Shown: piece by piece, positions 32,423 through 39,769 of the stretch | How the letters are laid out: each line of letters begins with the position of its first letter | Numbering within the stretch: the stretch's first letter is position 1 | Source: Jeotgalibacillus terrae | GTDB taxonomy: Bacteria; Bacillota; Bacilli; Bacillales; Jeotgalibacillaceae | Length of the DNA: 64,000 nucleotides | Assembly (NCBI RefSeq): GCF_016908195.1 | Contig: NZ_JAFBDK010000001.1 | Location: 248,001 to 312,000, forward strand | Direction: 5' to 3' | The notes under the pieces: model-generated | Seen by the model: the letters and a program-made list of their open reading frames with translations, nothing else | What the model was told of the DNA's origin: nothing | The model's database searches: none | Program-made: the position numbers and the translations under genes

Positions 32423-32607
32423 TTATGGTGATGTTGGTACGGAGTGTATCTTAATGTATTCTATTGTATTTAGCAATCAAGACAGATCAAGGGTGTATCT
32501 GTTCATTTAGTATCTTATCATCATTTATTATATTTTTGTTTATCTCAGTGTATTTTATCAAAACGGTGGCACTACGGTGGAAAACTTATTTTATGGAGGG
32601 ATTTCTA

Positions 32608-32799
32608 ATGGAAGGAAAAATCAAAGAAGAATTTTTATCGTTAACGGAAAAATTGAATTCAAACGAGGAAGCAGCTCTTCTATATTACTTGCTAGGTCAT
32701 ATAGAAGGTGGAGAAGATGAAAGAATGATGAAAATTATTATCAAAAGAATGAAGGACCTCAGAGAACGCGAACAACAAGACAGAGGGCAGGAAGTTTAA
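32608..32799 (+). CDS. Small acidic helical protein at prophage edge
   Basis: Function unknown. The 63-residue product MEGKIKEEFLSLTEKLNSNEEAALLYYLLGHIEGGEDERM ends in a charged helix. I start it at 32608 because GGAGGG lies 8 bases upstream; a longer frame from 32464 would add a hydrophobic stretch without a good ribosome binding site. It is on plus, opposite to the lytic genes, like the next gene, so it may be expressed in the lysogen. The sequence from 32423 to 32607 shows no other gene and may hold the phage part of the attachment site. Confidence 0.6.
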   Translation: MEGKIKEEFLSLTEKLNSNEEAALLYYLLGHIEGGEDERMMKIIIKRMKDLREREQQDRGQEV

Positions 32800-32905
32800 T
32801 TACGATAAAATAATGGAAATTTTTTAGGAATAAAGTCTTTTAATCTGAAAATCTTCATGTAGAATTGAAAATGAAACAAAATTATACAAAATAGGGGGAT
32901 TTGAT

Positions 32906-33607
32906 ATGTCGAAAGAAAGAAAAGTAAAGAAGCCAATTTATAAGCGTTGGTGGTTTATCGCGCTTGCAGTAATAGTTGTAATTGGTGTGATTGGAAACCT
33001 GGGTGGCACTGAAGAGGTTGCGGATGACGCTACTGAAACTGCCGCTACAGAAGAAGCTACCGCATCTGAAACTGAAGCTGAAGCTACAGAAGATACCACT
33101 GAAGAAGCTGTTGAGGACGAACCTGCAGAAGAAGAGGCTGTTGAAGATGATGTGCCAGCTGAGTTTAAATCAGCATTAACTAAAGCACAAATGTACTCAG
33201 ATACTATGTACTTTTCAAAGGAAGGCTTGTATGGTCAATTAACAGCTGAATATGGTGAGCAGTTCCCTGAAGACGCTGCACAGTATGCAATGGAGAATGT
33301 TGAAGCTGATTGGAACGAGAACGCTTTGAAAAAAGCTGACTCTTATGCGAATGACATGTATATGTCTAAAGCTGGTGTATATGATCAGTTGACTTCAGAT
33401 GCAGGTGAAAAGTTCTTACCTGAAGAAGCTCAATATGCAATTGATAATGTTGAAGCTGACTGGAATGAAAATGCACTTCAAAAAGCAAAATCTTATCAAA
33501 CAGATATGGCTATGTCAGTTGAAGCAATCCGTGAGCAATTAACATCTGAATACGGTGAAAAATTTACTGCTGAAGAAGCTGAATATGCTGTAAGTAATTT
33601 AGAATAG
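32906..33607 (+). CDS. Ltp-repeat membrane protein, possible superinfection exclusion
   Basis: A 233-residue protein with a basic N-terminus, one transmembrane helix (about 15-32, RWWFIALAVIVVIGVIGNL), a Thr/Glu/Ala-rich acidic linker (35-85), and three tandem 48-residue repeats with the pattern AL.KA..Y...M..SK.G.Y.QLT...GE.F..EEAQYA..NVEADWNENAL. These match the Lipoprotein_Ltp repeat family. Its founder Ltp, from Streptococcus phage TP-J34, blocks injection of DNA by other phages. No lipobox is present, so the anchor differs. It is on plus, at the attachment edge, with its own ribosome binding site (AGGGGGA) and terminator, as expected for a gene expressed in the lysogen. Confidence 0.8.
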   Translation: MSKERKVKKPIYKRWWFIALAVIVVIGVIGNLGGTEEVADDATETAATEEATASETEAEATEDTTEEAVEDEPAEEEAVEDDVPAEFKSALTKAQMYSDTMYFSKEGLYGQLTAEYGEQFPEDAAQYAMENVEADWNENALKKADSYANDMYMSKAGVYDQLTSDAGEKFLPEEAQYAIDNVEADWNENALQKAKSYQTDMAMSVEAIREQLTSEYGEKFTAEEAEYAVSNLE

Positions 33608-33624
33608 CAGTACAATTTAAAGAG

Positions 33625-33650
33625 CCCCTGCCGGCAAAAGCAGGGGTTTT
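33625..33650 (+). terminator. Terminator after the Ltp-like gene
   Basis: CCCCTGC/GCAGGGG stem with an eight-base loop and TTTTATT. It separates this plus-strand gene from the convergent YolD-like gene. Confidence 0.87.
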
Positions 33651-33651
33651 A

Positions 33652-33990
33652 TTATGCATGATTTACCCCTACCACTTCATCAAACTTTACTTTAATCTCA
33701 CCAGAAGCATCTTGTATTAATATGTAACGCTTTTGATATTCGATCAATTTTACTTTTCCAGTCAATAACTCTCTCTTGTGACCATTAAAAATCTTTATCT
33801 CTACAACCTGATCAAATTCCATTGATTCCTGAATCGTCATAAAGATCAGCTCCATCATCTGATCATCCATGATCGGCTGTTTTACTGCATTGTACTCATA
33901 CTCAAAGAAGTCACGCAGCTGACCTACATGTTCAGGCAACATCATACTGGTCCACTTGATTGTACCGCGGTCTCTATTTTGATCATCCAC
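33652..33990 (-). CDS. YolD-like family protein
   Basis: A 112-residue protein with the YolD family signature RGTIKWTSMMLPEHVGQLRDFF (residues 7-28) and a C-terminal region IEYQKRYILIQDASGEIKVKFDEVVGV. YolD-like genes often sit beside Y-family DNA polymerases such as UvrX in Bacillus phages and plasmids, and are induced by DNA damage; their role is unclear. No polymerase gene is next to it here. It starts one base after the previous gene's stop and shares its SOS promoter. Confidence 0.85.
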   Translation of the reverse strand: MDDQNRDRGTIKWTSMMLPEHVGQLRDFFEYEYNAVKQPIMDDQMMELIFMTIQESMEFDQVVEIKIFNGHKRELLTGKVKLIEYQKRYILIQDASGEIKVKFDEVVGVNHA

Positions 33991-34215
33991 TCAGATCACC
34001 ATCCTTTCACGCTTAATAATAGGAACAATTGAAAGAACGCTATTATATTGAAAATTACGTACCGCTCCACGCTTCAAACAGAATGCAGTGAATGAGGTCT
34101 CACTAATATTCCGTATCTTGATTTTACGTTCCGAACATTGATCGTTCTTATCCATATAAATCATTTTCAAGGTGTAGCCCTGTTGTTGGTACTGCAATAG
34201 CTTTTCCTTCATCAT
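33991..34215 (-). CDS. Small partner of YolD-like protein
   Basis: A 74-residue protein, MMKEKLLQYQQQGYTLKMIYMDKNDQCSERKIKIRNIS, rich in beta-prone and basic residues. It resembles the short WYL-like domain proteins found upstream of yolD in Bacillus phages, but I cannot name a family with certainty. It is the first gene after the promoter with a LexA box. GGGAGGG precedes its ATG. Confidence 0.7.
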   Translation of the reverse strand: MMKEKLLQYQQQGYTLKMIYMDKNDQCSERKIKIRNISETSFTAFCLKRGAVRNFQYNSVLSIVPIIKRERMVI

Positions 34216-34235
34216 TATTCCCTCCCTTTTGTCTG

Positions 34236-34264
34236 ATTATACGAACAAACGTTCTTTTTGTAAA
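34236..34264 (-). promoter_or_regulatory. SigA promoter with embedded LexA (SOS) box
   Basis: On minus, TTTACA and a perfect TATAAT are separated by 17 bases. The spacer contains CGAACAAACGTTCT (plus strand 34242-34255), which matches the Bacillus LexA/DinR consensus CGAACRNRYGTTYC at 13 of 14 positions. LexA bound there would block the promoter until DNA damage. Confidence 0.88.
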
Positions 34265-34270
34265 CAAATA

Positions 34271-34299
34271 AAAAAGCGACCCTATACAAACAGAGTCTC
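34271..34299 (-). terminator. Weak terminator after the endolysin gene
   Basis: On minus GACTC pairs with GGGTC through one wobble, inside a longer imperfect stem, followed by CTTTTTT. It would end late transcription before the SOS promoter. Confidence 0.6.
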
Positions 34300-34316
34300 T
34301 TTAAAATCACATTTTA

Positions 34317-35249
34317 TTACTTTTGACTTGCTCTGTAGTGCATCAGAATTGCTTGTGCTCTTGTAATTGGTTCACCTAACTTTGTGCCATCACTGACCTT
34401 TTCCTCCTGTGCCCACTTCACAGCCGCTGCAAGCTCCATCTCATAATTAGAGTGCTTTTCATAGTCCATATACTTGCCATCTACGTTAGAAGCCCACGCA
34501 CCGCCTCCCAGGGCAAGCCAACCATCTTTTTCAGCATACACTGTGAATGCAGATCCTTTATCCAATTTTCGAATCAGTTTACCTTTAACATTCGGTTGAT
34601 CTCTAAGGCTCAATCCATCTACTTTTACTTGCGCTGTCCCAATACCTTTCACTAAATCCACCTCTTTCACAATTTTAAGTTTATCAGCTGCTGCCGTCTT
34701 GACTCCTGATTTATAAGCAGCTTCGATTTTGTCTCTGAACGGTTTAAATGATCCATACTTATTTAGAATCAACTGAGGGCAGTATTTGCCGCTCCACGCT
34801 TGGTGAGGGCGTACATGATCAATCGGCAGTTTGAAAGCGTGCATAAGATATGCATGAAGGGCAATTGCATTATACTCAATCGCTTCACGATCGCACCCTG
34901 CGTGCATACATTTCTCTACTCCAATGGAGCTCATGTTCCCTGGACCTGTACCATCTCCACAATGCCAGGCATTCTCATCAAACGGAATGTGCTGAATGAT
35001 GAAATGCTCGTCTACTGATAAGTGCCACGATACATGACTGGTGTCCTTCGGATGATAACTTGAAAGGTTATGAATGAGCCGGTTGTGCATTTCAGCATTT
35101 GCATTGCGGCCCGGGTTTCCAGTGTCGTGATCAGTCGTATATTTTGGAACCATTTTATTTCCGGGACGTACTTCAGGATTGCCTTTCTGAATTATATCCA
35201 CGATCACTGTTGCGTTACCGATTTTTGAACCGTGTTCTAAGGTGATCAA
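34317..35249 (-). CDS. Endolysin, N-acetylmuramoyl-L-alanine amidase
   Basis: Degrades peptidoglycan at lysis. The 310-residue protein has an N-terminal Amidase_2 domain (about 25-165) with zinc ligands suggested in TTDHDTGNP, HVSWHLSVDE and HVRPHQAWSGKYCPQ. An SH3b-type domain follows (about 208-265, LSLRDQPNVKGKLIRKL), then a C-terminal segment ELAAAVKWAQEEKVSDG..LGEPITRAQAILM that looks like an S-layer-homology-type wall module. The start is TTG, overlapping the holin stop as TTGA, with AAAGGA nine bases upstream. Confidence 0.92.
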   Translation of the reverse strand: MITLEHGSKIGNATVIVDIIQKGNPEVRPGNKMVPKYTTDHDTGNPGRNANAEMHNRLIHNLSSYHPKDTSHVSWHLSVDEHFIIQHIPFDENAWHCGDGTGPGNMSSIGVEKCMHAGCDREAIEYNAIALHAYLMHAFKLPIDHVRPHQAWSGKYCPQLILNKYGSFKPFRDKIEAAYKSGVKTAAADKLKIVKEVDLVKGIGTAQVKVDGLSLRDQPNVKGKLIRKLDKGSAFTVYAEKDGWLALGGGAWASNVDGKYMDYEKHSNYEMELAAAVKWAQEEKVSDGTKLGEPITRAQAILMHYRASQK

Positions 35250-35716
35250 GAAGCATCGTCCTTTCTGTTCTGATCTTGTGGTCGATCTTCACGAAGCTGA
35301 GAGAACCGCTCACTGATGATCGCTGGCAGCTTAATGCCGAGGTGCCCCATATTTTCAACAATAGAGATCCCCTCCATACCGATTAAGAACATGATTAATG
35401 TGTATCGGATGAAATACCCTTCACCATCACCGGTGATAGCATCCAACTGAACAGCAACGATAATCGCCAGGAACATAGTTGCCTTTTTCATGATGCCCTT
35501 AAATGCGATTTTACTGTTAAGTTTTCGGTCATTGATGCCGATCATGATTCCCGTGATGTAGTCCACGATCATAAAAATGGATAGGGCAACAATTAAGTTA
35601 TCCCACCCTCCAATTAAATAAGAGACGACTGAAAAGCCCCCTCCCCAAAAGAATGAATATGCTGTATCTGTACTATGCTGCATGATTGGCCTCCTCTTAA
35701 TTTGGCTATTCGTCAT
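35246..35716 (-). CDS. Phage holin with two possible starts
   Basis: Forms membrane lesions that release the endolysin. The protein belongs to the toxin-secretion/phage-holin (holin_4) family: a short N-terminus, then three or four hydrophobic helices, one with IFMIVDYITGIMIGINDRKLNSK, the family hallmark. Two ATG codons are each preceded by a strong ribosome binding site: 35716 (GAAGAGG) and 35683 (AGGAGG). The long form has 156 residues and adds MTNSQIKRRPI with three positive charges; the short form has 145. This is the layout of dual-start holin/antiholin genes. Confidence 0.9.
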   Translation of the reverse strand: MTNSQIKRRPIMQHSTDTAYSFFWGGGFSVVSYLIGGWDNLIVALSIFMIVDYITGIMIGINDRKLNSKIAFKGIMKKATMFLAIIVAVQLDAITGDGEGYFIRYTLIMFLIGMEGISIVENMGHLGIKLPAIISERFSQLREDRPQDQNRKDDAS

Positions 35717-35764
35717 GTTGTCCTCTTCCTCTCGTGATGAAATGGACCCCCTAATAAGAAATAT

Positions 35765-35791
35765 AAAAAGAGCACCTCAAGTGAGATGCTC
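35765..35791 (-). terminator. Terminator after the cargo unit
   Basis: GAGCATCTC and GAGGTGCTC pair around a four-base loop, followed on minus by five T. It ends the HEPN-like transcript before the holin gene. Confidence 0.85.
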
Positions 35792-35798
35792 CCGTGCT

Positions 35799-35981
35799 TT
35801 ATTTATTCGCCATACTTGTAATACCATTTATGAATCTTTCTATTTCTTCTCCGTGTAAATTGAATATAACTTCTTCACCAGTTTTGGTGTAAGAACCTGT
35901 GAGAACACCGAAACTTAAATCAAAATTTTTAACAAAGATCGTGTCATCTGTTATACCCTTGATCAGTTTAAATGCTTTCAT
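35799..35981 (-). CDS. Small protein downstream of HEPN-like gene
   Basis: A 60-residue protein, MKAFKLIKGITDDTIFVKNFDLSFGVLTGSYTKTGEEVIFNLHGEEIERFINGITSMANK, probably a small beta fold ending in a helix. No family recognised. AAGAGGTCTGGG upstream gives a fair ribosome binding site. It lies 33 bases after the HEPN-like gene and before a terminator, so the two may be a functional pair. Confidence 0.65.
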   Translation of the reverse strand: MKAFKLIKGITDDTIFVKNFDLSFGVLTGSYTKTGEEVIFNLHGEEIERFINGITSMANK

Positions 35982-36014
35982 CCCAGACCTCTTTTTTTAT
36001 CCATAGTTCTAAGA

Positions 36015-36554
36015 TTATCGCTGTGCATCTTTTCCATATTGGATTAACCTTTCAATGTCAGAAACCTCTATTAAATGATGAGGCTTTTTCCCACTTTCCT
36101 TATCCTCTGAGTTCTGAAGAATCAAAAGCACTATTAGCGAAAAAATAATACTCTGTAATTTACTGACTGATTCACTACCATAAGAGGTCATTTCTTCTCT
36201 AATTAGCACCAGTTTAGGGGTAAATGAGTTTATGATCGCATCTAGATCTGAAGAAGTTATTTCATAATCTATGTCATGAGCAAAATTATTTCTAATCTTA
36301 TTGAACCTTTGATATGCTTTTATATCTTTCTTTGTAAAGACTCCCATAGCAGCAAGTAAATTGATCTTTTGCATTAAGTACATTTTTTCATAGTTTAAAA
36401 CTGAAGGATCTACCAAAATTGTATCTAGTAAGTTTTCAAGATGATTTTCCATTATCAAATGTCCTTTTAAAACTATAGTCAAAATAGACTGCTCTTCGAA
36501 AATATACTTATGCATTTTATAAATCCAGGTCGCTGTTTCTTCATTAGTTAACAT
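36015..36554 (-). CDS. HEPN/MtlR-like protein, phage cargo gene
   Basis: A 179-residue helical protein. The stretch LKGHLIMENHLENLLDTILVD...YLMQKINLLAAMGVF...AYQRFNKIRNNFAHDIDYEI follows the pattern of the MtlR/DUF4145-type HEPN fold. RNNFAH fits the R-X4-H motif of HEPN ribonucleases. A hydrophobic segment, KLQSIIFSLIVLLILQ, lies near the C-terminus and may touch the membrane or pack inside. The start at 36554 has AAAGGAG; the frame opens 25 codons earlier. The gene lies between two terminators, apart from tail and lysis genes. Function unknown; a defence or toxin role is inference. Confidence 0.7.
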   Translation of the reverse strand: MLTNEETATWIYKMHKYIFEEQSILTIVLKGHLIMENHLENLLDTILVDPSVLNYEKMYLMQKINLLAAMGVFTKKDIKAYQRFNKIRNNFAHDIDYEITSSDLDAIINSFTPKLVLIREEMTSYGSESVSKLQSIIFSLIVLLILQNSEDKESGKKPHHLIEVSDIERLIQYGKDAQR

Positions 36555-36658
36555 AAAAGCTCCTTTCCTTTTAATAATTATCATTTCTAAATTTTTTATG
36601 AGTTTTTTACTAATACCATAATTCAACAAGTGATGAGGCTATTCCTTTATTTTCTACG

Positions 36659-36682
36659 AAAAAATACACCTTATTCAGGTGC
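36659..36682 (-). terminator. Terminator after the tail genes
   Basis: CACCT/AGGTG stem with a five-base loop, flanked by one more G-C pair, followed on minus by TATTTTTT. It ends the tail transcript before the HEPN-like gene. Confidence 0.72.
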
Positions 36683-36706
36683 TCTCTACGACGCATAAGA
36701 TTCCGA

Positions 36707-36859
36707 TCATTCAGCAGTGACGATTAGATCCTGCTTGCCTTCTCCGATTAAAATTGCGTCTACGTCCGCCTGGTAACGTTTGTAAAGACTGATGCTGAAT
36801 ACGTATGAATACTGCTGACTACCGTCCATAATTTTTGTTGCGATATACATTGCCATCAT
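36707..36859 (-). CDS. Small late phage protein
   Basis: A 50-residue product, MMAMYIATKIMDGSQQYSYVFSISLYKRYQADVDAILIGE. Its start overlaps the stop of the preceding gene (TAATG), with AAATGGAGGAGG upstream. It is the last gene of the tail operon, where PBSX-like phages carry small XkdX-type genes, but it does not match XkdX clearly. Confidence 0.65.
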   Translation of the reverse strand: MMAMYIATKIMDGSQQYSYVFSISLYKRYQADVDAILIGEGKQDLIVTAE

Positions 36860-37176
36860 TAAATTCCTCCTCCATTTAGTTCAGGTATGATGATAAACAT
36901 TAGTTCTTCCATTGTTGCGTCTTGCATTTGTATCTTAGCTTTTAACTGCTCGTTTTCTTCAAGTAATCGTCTGGCTTGTGGATTGTTACGGATCGCTGAA
37001 TCTGATATAAGATTTTTATTTTCATCCACACTATTAATCCAGATTGTTTTCTCAAATTCATCCCCAAGTGCATACTGCTCACTGATAGCGTAGTCGTAAC
37101 CAGTTAACAGAGTAGGTTCTGATTCGTGGATTTCAACTACTTGTTTTGTATTGATTTCATACTCTAAATAAACCAA
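36859..37176 (-). CDS. XkdW-like tail-associated protein
   Basis: A 105-residue protein with a beta-rich N-terminal half (MVYLEYEINTKQVVEIHESEP) and a C-terminal helix LLEENEQLKAKIQMQDATMEELMFII that looks like a coiled coil. Proteins of this build follow fibre genes in Bacillus prophages. Its role is not known. Confidence 0.6.
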   Translation of the reverse strand: MVYLEYEINTKQVVEIHESEPTLLTGYDYAISEQYALGDEFEKTIWINSVDENKNLISDSAIRNNPQARRLLEENEQLKAKIQMQDATMEELMFIIIPELNGGGI

Positions 37177-37187
37177 CTTAAACCCTC

Positions 37188-37748
37188 CTATTCTATCCGT
37201 AACTCATATAGATAAACGTCCGCAAAATTTAGATTACCTGAAACACAGTGTACAATGATGTAGTATTCTCCACTCAAGCTACTAATATCTAAGCTCTGAA
37301 CTCTCCTTGAAAAATTAGAGCCGTTCCTGATACGGGCAGTATAACTTTGAAAGTAACTGTTTTTAACTGGTGATATAGCAACCGAAAAGTCTCCTGGTCC
37401 TGACGCAGCCCAATCTACATAGAGTGTTGATAGGTTTGTAAGATCAATAGGTATGTCAGTTGCTACCGAAGTGTTCTCATTATTAAATTGACCCCCGCTT
37501 CTTATACGTATATCTGAAGCTCTTTTTTCTACAAAAGAACCTGTACCTCCTAGTCGCGCTTGAACCATGGGAATGTATTCGATACCTTCTTTATAGATTT
37601 GGACAAGATACTGCATGAACTCTTTCCATACACCTGAGATATTACCCTTCGGCAACACCTTTTCTTTCCATACACCTCCCACGTTCTGCCATACATTCTT
37701 AACTTCAGTCCATGTACCGGATATATTAATCCACGTTTTTTTAGCCAT
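37188..37748 (-). CDS. Putative tail fibre or tip protein
   Basis: A 186-residue protein with an N-terminal repeated pattern (TWINISGTWTEVKNVWQNVGGVWKE) common in phage tail tips, followed by a beta-rich domain with no clear family (DIRIRSGGQFNNENTS, YFQSYTARIRNGSNF). It lies at the end of the fibre genes, where receptor-binding proteins diversify. Function is inferred from position. Confidence 0.65.
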   Translation of the reverse strand: MAKKTWINISGTWTEVKNVWQNVGGVWKEKVLPKGNISGVWKEFMQYLVQIYKEGIEYIPMVQARLGGTGSFVEKRASDIRIRSGGQFNNENTSVATDIPIDLTNLSTLYVDWAASGPGDFSVAISPVKNSYFQSYTARIRNGSNFSRRVQSLDISSLSGEYYIIVHCVSGNLNFADVYLYELRIE

Positions 37749-37756
37749 GCAAACAC

Positions 37757-38197
37757 CTACTCATACTGGAAGTAGACGTCTCCGTCGCTTCCGCCCGTCG
37801 GTTCTGTTGTGCCAAACGTGATCTTACGCTTCTGATCTGGGTTCAGTGTAGATTCTTTTCCGTTAAGCGCACTTTGTAATCCAGTGATATTTCCGATCAC
37901 ATGTGCACCAGTCGTCCCTTCCGCCGAATGCGTCGTAAGCTTCTGCAGTACCTCATTCATGGCCAAGACTAAATTTGTCTTATCATCAGTGGTCAATGTA
38001 GCAAGATTTCCAATGCTATTTCCAATCTGAGTAATATCTTCAGCAACATCTTCATTCATTGTTTTTTGAGCCTGGGCAAACGCATCAATCTTCTGCCAGT
38101 TATCATTTAAGATCGTATCCAGGTTAAAGTTGTCAGTTCCTTCAGTAACTGGATTCGGCAAATATAAATCCAATTCAGGTGAATATTCTTTTACCAT
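37757..38197 (-). CDS. Tail fibre protein
   Basis: A 146-residue protein with an N-terminal baseplate-binding signature PNPVTEGTDNFNLDTILNDNWQKIDAFA, shared with XkdV-type fibres, a helical middle, and a C-terminal TFGTTEPTGGSDGDVYFQYE ending used in phage tail proteins. It is much shorter than PBSX XkdV. Its start overlaps the previous gene's stop by one base. Confidence 0.8.
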   Translation of the reverse strand: MVKEYSPELDLYLPNPVTEGTDNFNLDTILNDNWQKIDAFAQAQKTMNEDVAEDITQIGNSIGNLATLTTDDKTNLVLAMNEVLQKLTTHSAEGTTGAHVIGNITGLQSALNGKESTLNPDQKRKITFGTTEPTGGSDGDVYFQYE

Positions 38198-38724
38198 CAG
38201 TTGACCCCTCCTCCCATATTTTCAAGCAGCAGCTCATTCACTTCACCGATTGTCATAGAGCTAACCTCACCAATCGTCAGGAACCTGAATTCATAGGTAA
38301 CGGGCAAATGAGCAGGCTTCGTGTTCTCAATCGCTTCCTTCAGTGCATCAAGGTTTGGCGGTCTGCCGATCTGAGATGTAAAGGTAATAACAATCGTGCC
38401 GTTAAAATCAACGACCACATCACCATTCGTGTATGAATCAGCGACTACTTTAAGCAGCACCGCATCCACCTTACCTGAGCCGCGCATCTTCGACTTAATC
38501 ACACCGCGTCGTTCTTCATATGGCTTCTGGTGATTCGTCGGGATCTGCAACTCTCTTTCAAAGATGTCCAGTCCCCATGTCGCCGTATCAACGTCCATCT
38601 GTAACCTGATATCATCAAGGTCAGCTTTTAGTGCTGCAATTTGATTTCCTTCAGCGTCAAACACCTCATTGATATACTGGCTTTTACGCATGAAAAGAGG
38701 GAGTGTTTTAATCATGTCAGACAA
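38197..38724 (-). CDS. XkdU-like baseplate protein (DUF2313)
   Basis: A 175-residue protein matching the YmfQ/XkdU family, the equivalent of P2 gpI at the baseplate rim: LPLFMRKSQYINEVFDAEGNQIAALKADLDDI at the N-terminus and ERELQIPTNHQKPYEERRGVIKSKMRG in the middle. It overlaps the baseplate J gene by eight bases. Confidence 0.88.
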   Translation of the reverse strand: MSDMIKTLPLFMRKSQYINEVFDAEGNQIAALKADLDDIRLQMDVDTATWGLDIFERELQIPTNHQKPYEERRGVIKSKMRGSGKVDAVLLKVVADSYTNGDVVVDFNGTIVITFTSQIGRPPNLDALKEAIENTKPAHLPVTYEFRFLTIGEVSSMTIGEVNELLLENMGGGVN

Positions 38725-39769
38725 GACTAATCACTCCCATCACTGCGACTTCATCTTCAGCAACATCAATATTTACTGTGCCGCTGTTCACTGTAAGCCC
38801 TGTGTAGTCAGCCACTGCGTTTGAGTTGATAATGATGGACCCAATCTGAGCATAAGAAACAAAGTCCTGTTGAAAAGCAATATCACGCAAATGAGCTGTC
38901 ACGTTGTCTGTGATCTCATCCAGTGCCTGCTGCTCTGTAAAGCCTTCGTTTGTTGTCAGTGTGAAGGATAGGTCAATATCAACACCGGTAGCGCTGACGA
39001 CTGTGGCAAAGGCTCCAATCGGGGCAGCACCATCACCTAAACCAGTAATGCCTGGATCAATGTATTCTTGGACATCTTCTACAATCGCAACACTTGCAGG
39101 TACCCGGTTGCTATCAATAATGACTACCTTCACCGTGTTATCCCCATTCCACAAGGGAAACACCCTTGCATCACCCACACCCTGCACTTCTTTGGCCCAG
39201 TTCATGTAATGGTACCTGTTTCCGGAAGTAGCAGGTGTTCTGATCCGGTCATAATAACGTTGCAGGATATCAGCATCTGACTCTGCTTCAAAACCATCAT
39301 ACGTTGGTTCCGGATTTGTGACGCTGTTGATATTATCGAGTGTTACCGGCATAGATGTGATCTGATCCGCAGGCACGACTCCATTCTCACCAGCTACAAG
39401 TGCTCTGACTGGAACATCAGCTGTGCCGGCTACTGTAACTGTCTCAGTCGCTTCAAACTGAATGCCAGCATCCGTTTCAAAGAGATCGCCTTCATTGATC
39501 GTTCCGTTGCCAGTGGCTTCGACTATACCGATCGCAAAAGTAGCAGTTCGTCTTTCAACTCCTGTGCGCTCTTTAATTCGTGCAGCAAGCTCTTCACCGG
39601 ACAAGTTTTCAATATCCAGTTTTTCAGAGACAGCTTCATTCTCCTGATATGCTTTTTCAAGCTCTATTGAAACGGGCTTTGTCATATCGAACGTAAAGGT
39701 ACCTACACGCTTGTCATACTGATCACTGATCTCACTCAGCATATTGTCGTGAATCTCTTGTCTATCCAC
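38717..39769 (-). CDS. Baseplate J/gp47 family protein (XkdT-like)
   Basis: A 350-residue baseplate wedge protein. It contains the family features: an N-terminal helical region, DLFETDAGIQFEATETVTV followed by AGTADVPVRALVAGENGVVPA, and a central YHYMNWAKEVQGVGDARVFPLWNGDNTVKVVI. It corresponds to P2 gpJ and PBSX XkdT and confirms a contractile-tail baseplate. Confidence 0.93.
   Translation of the reverse strand: MDRQEIHDNMLSEISDQYDKRVGTFTFDMTKPVSIELEKAYQENEAVSEKLDIENLSGEELAARIKERTGVERRTATFAIGIVEATGNGTINEGDLFETDAGIQFEATETVTVAGTADVPVRALVAGENGVVPADQITSMPVTLDNINSVTNPEPTYDGFEAESDADILQRYYDRIRTPATSGNRYHYMNWAKEVQGVGDARVFPLWNGDNTVKVVIIDSNRVPASVAIVEDVQEYIDPGITGLGDGAAPIGAFATVVSATGVDIDLSFTLTTNEGFTEQQALDEITDNVTAHLRDIAFQQDFVSYAQIGSIIINSNAVADYTGLTVNSGTVNIDVAEDEVAVMGVISLV

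Noticed and set aside
32464-32607. N-terminal extension of the 63-residue edge protein, with a hydrophobic segment
   Set aside because: No ribosome binding site before 32464, whereas GGAGGG is well placed for 32608.
36076-36640. Ten-base direct repeat TGATGAGGCT at about 36076 and 36631 around the HEPN-like gene
   Set aside because: Too short to indicate insertion, and one copy lies inside coding sequence; likely chance.
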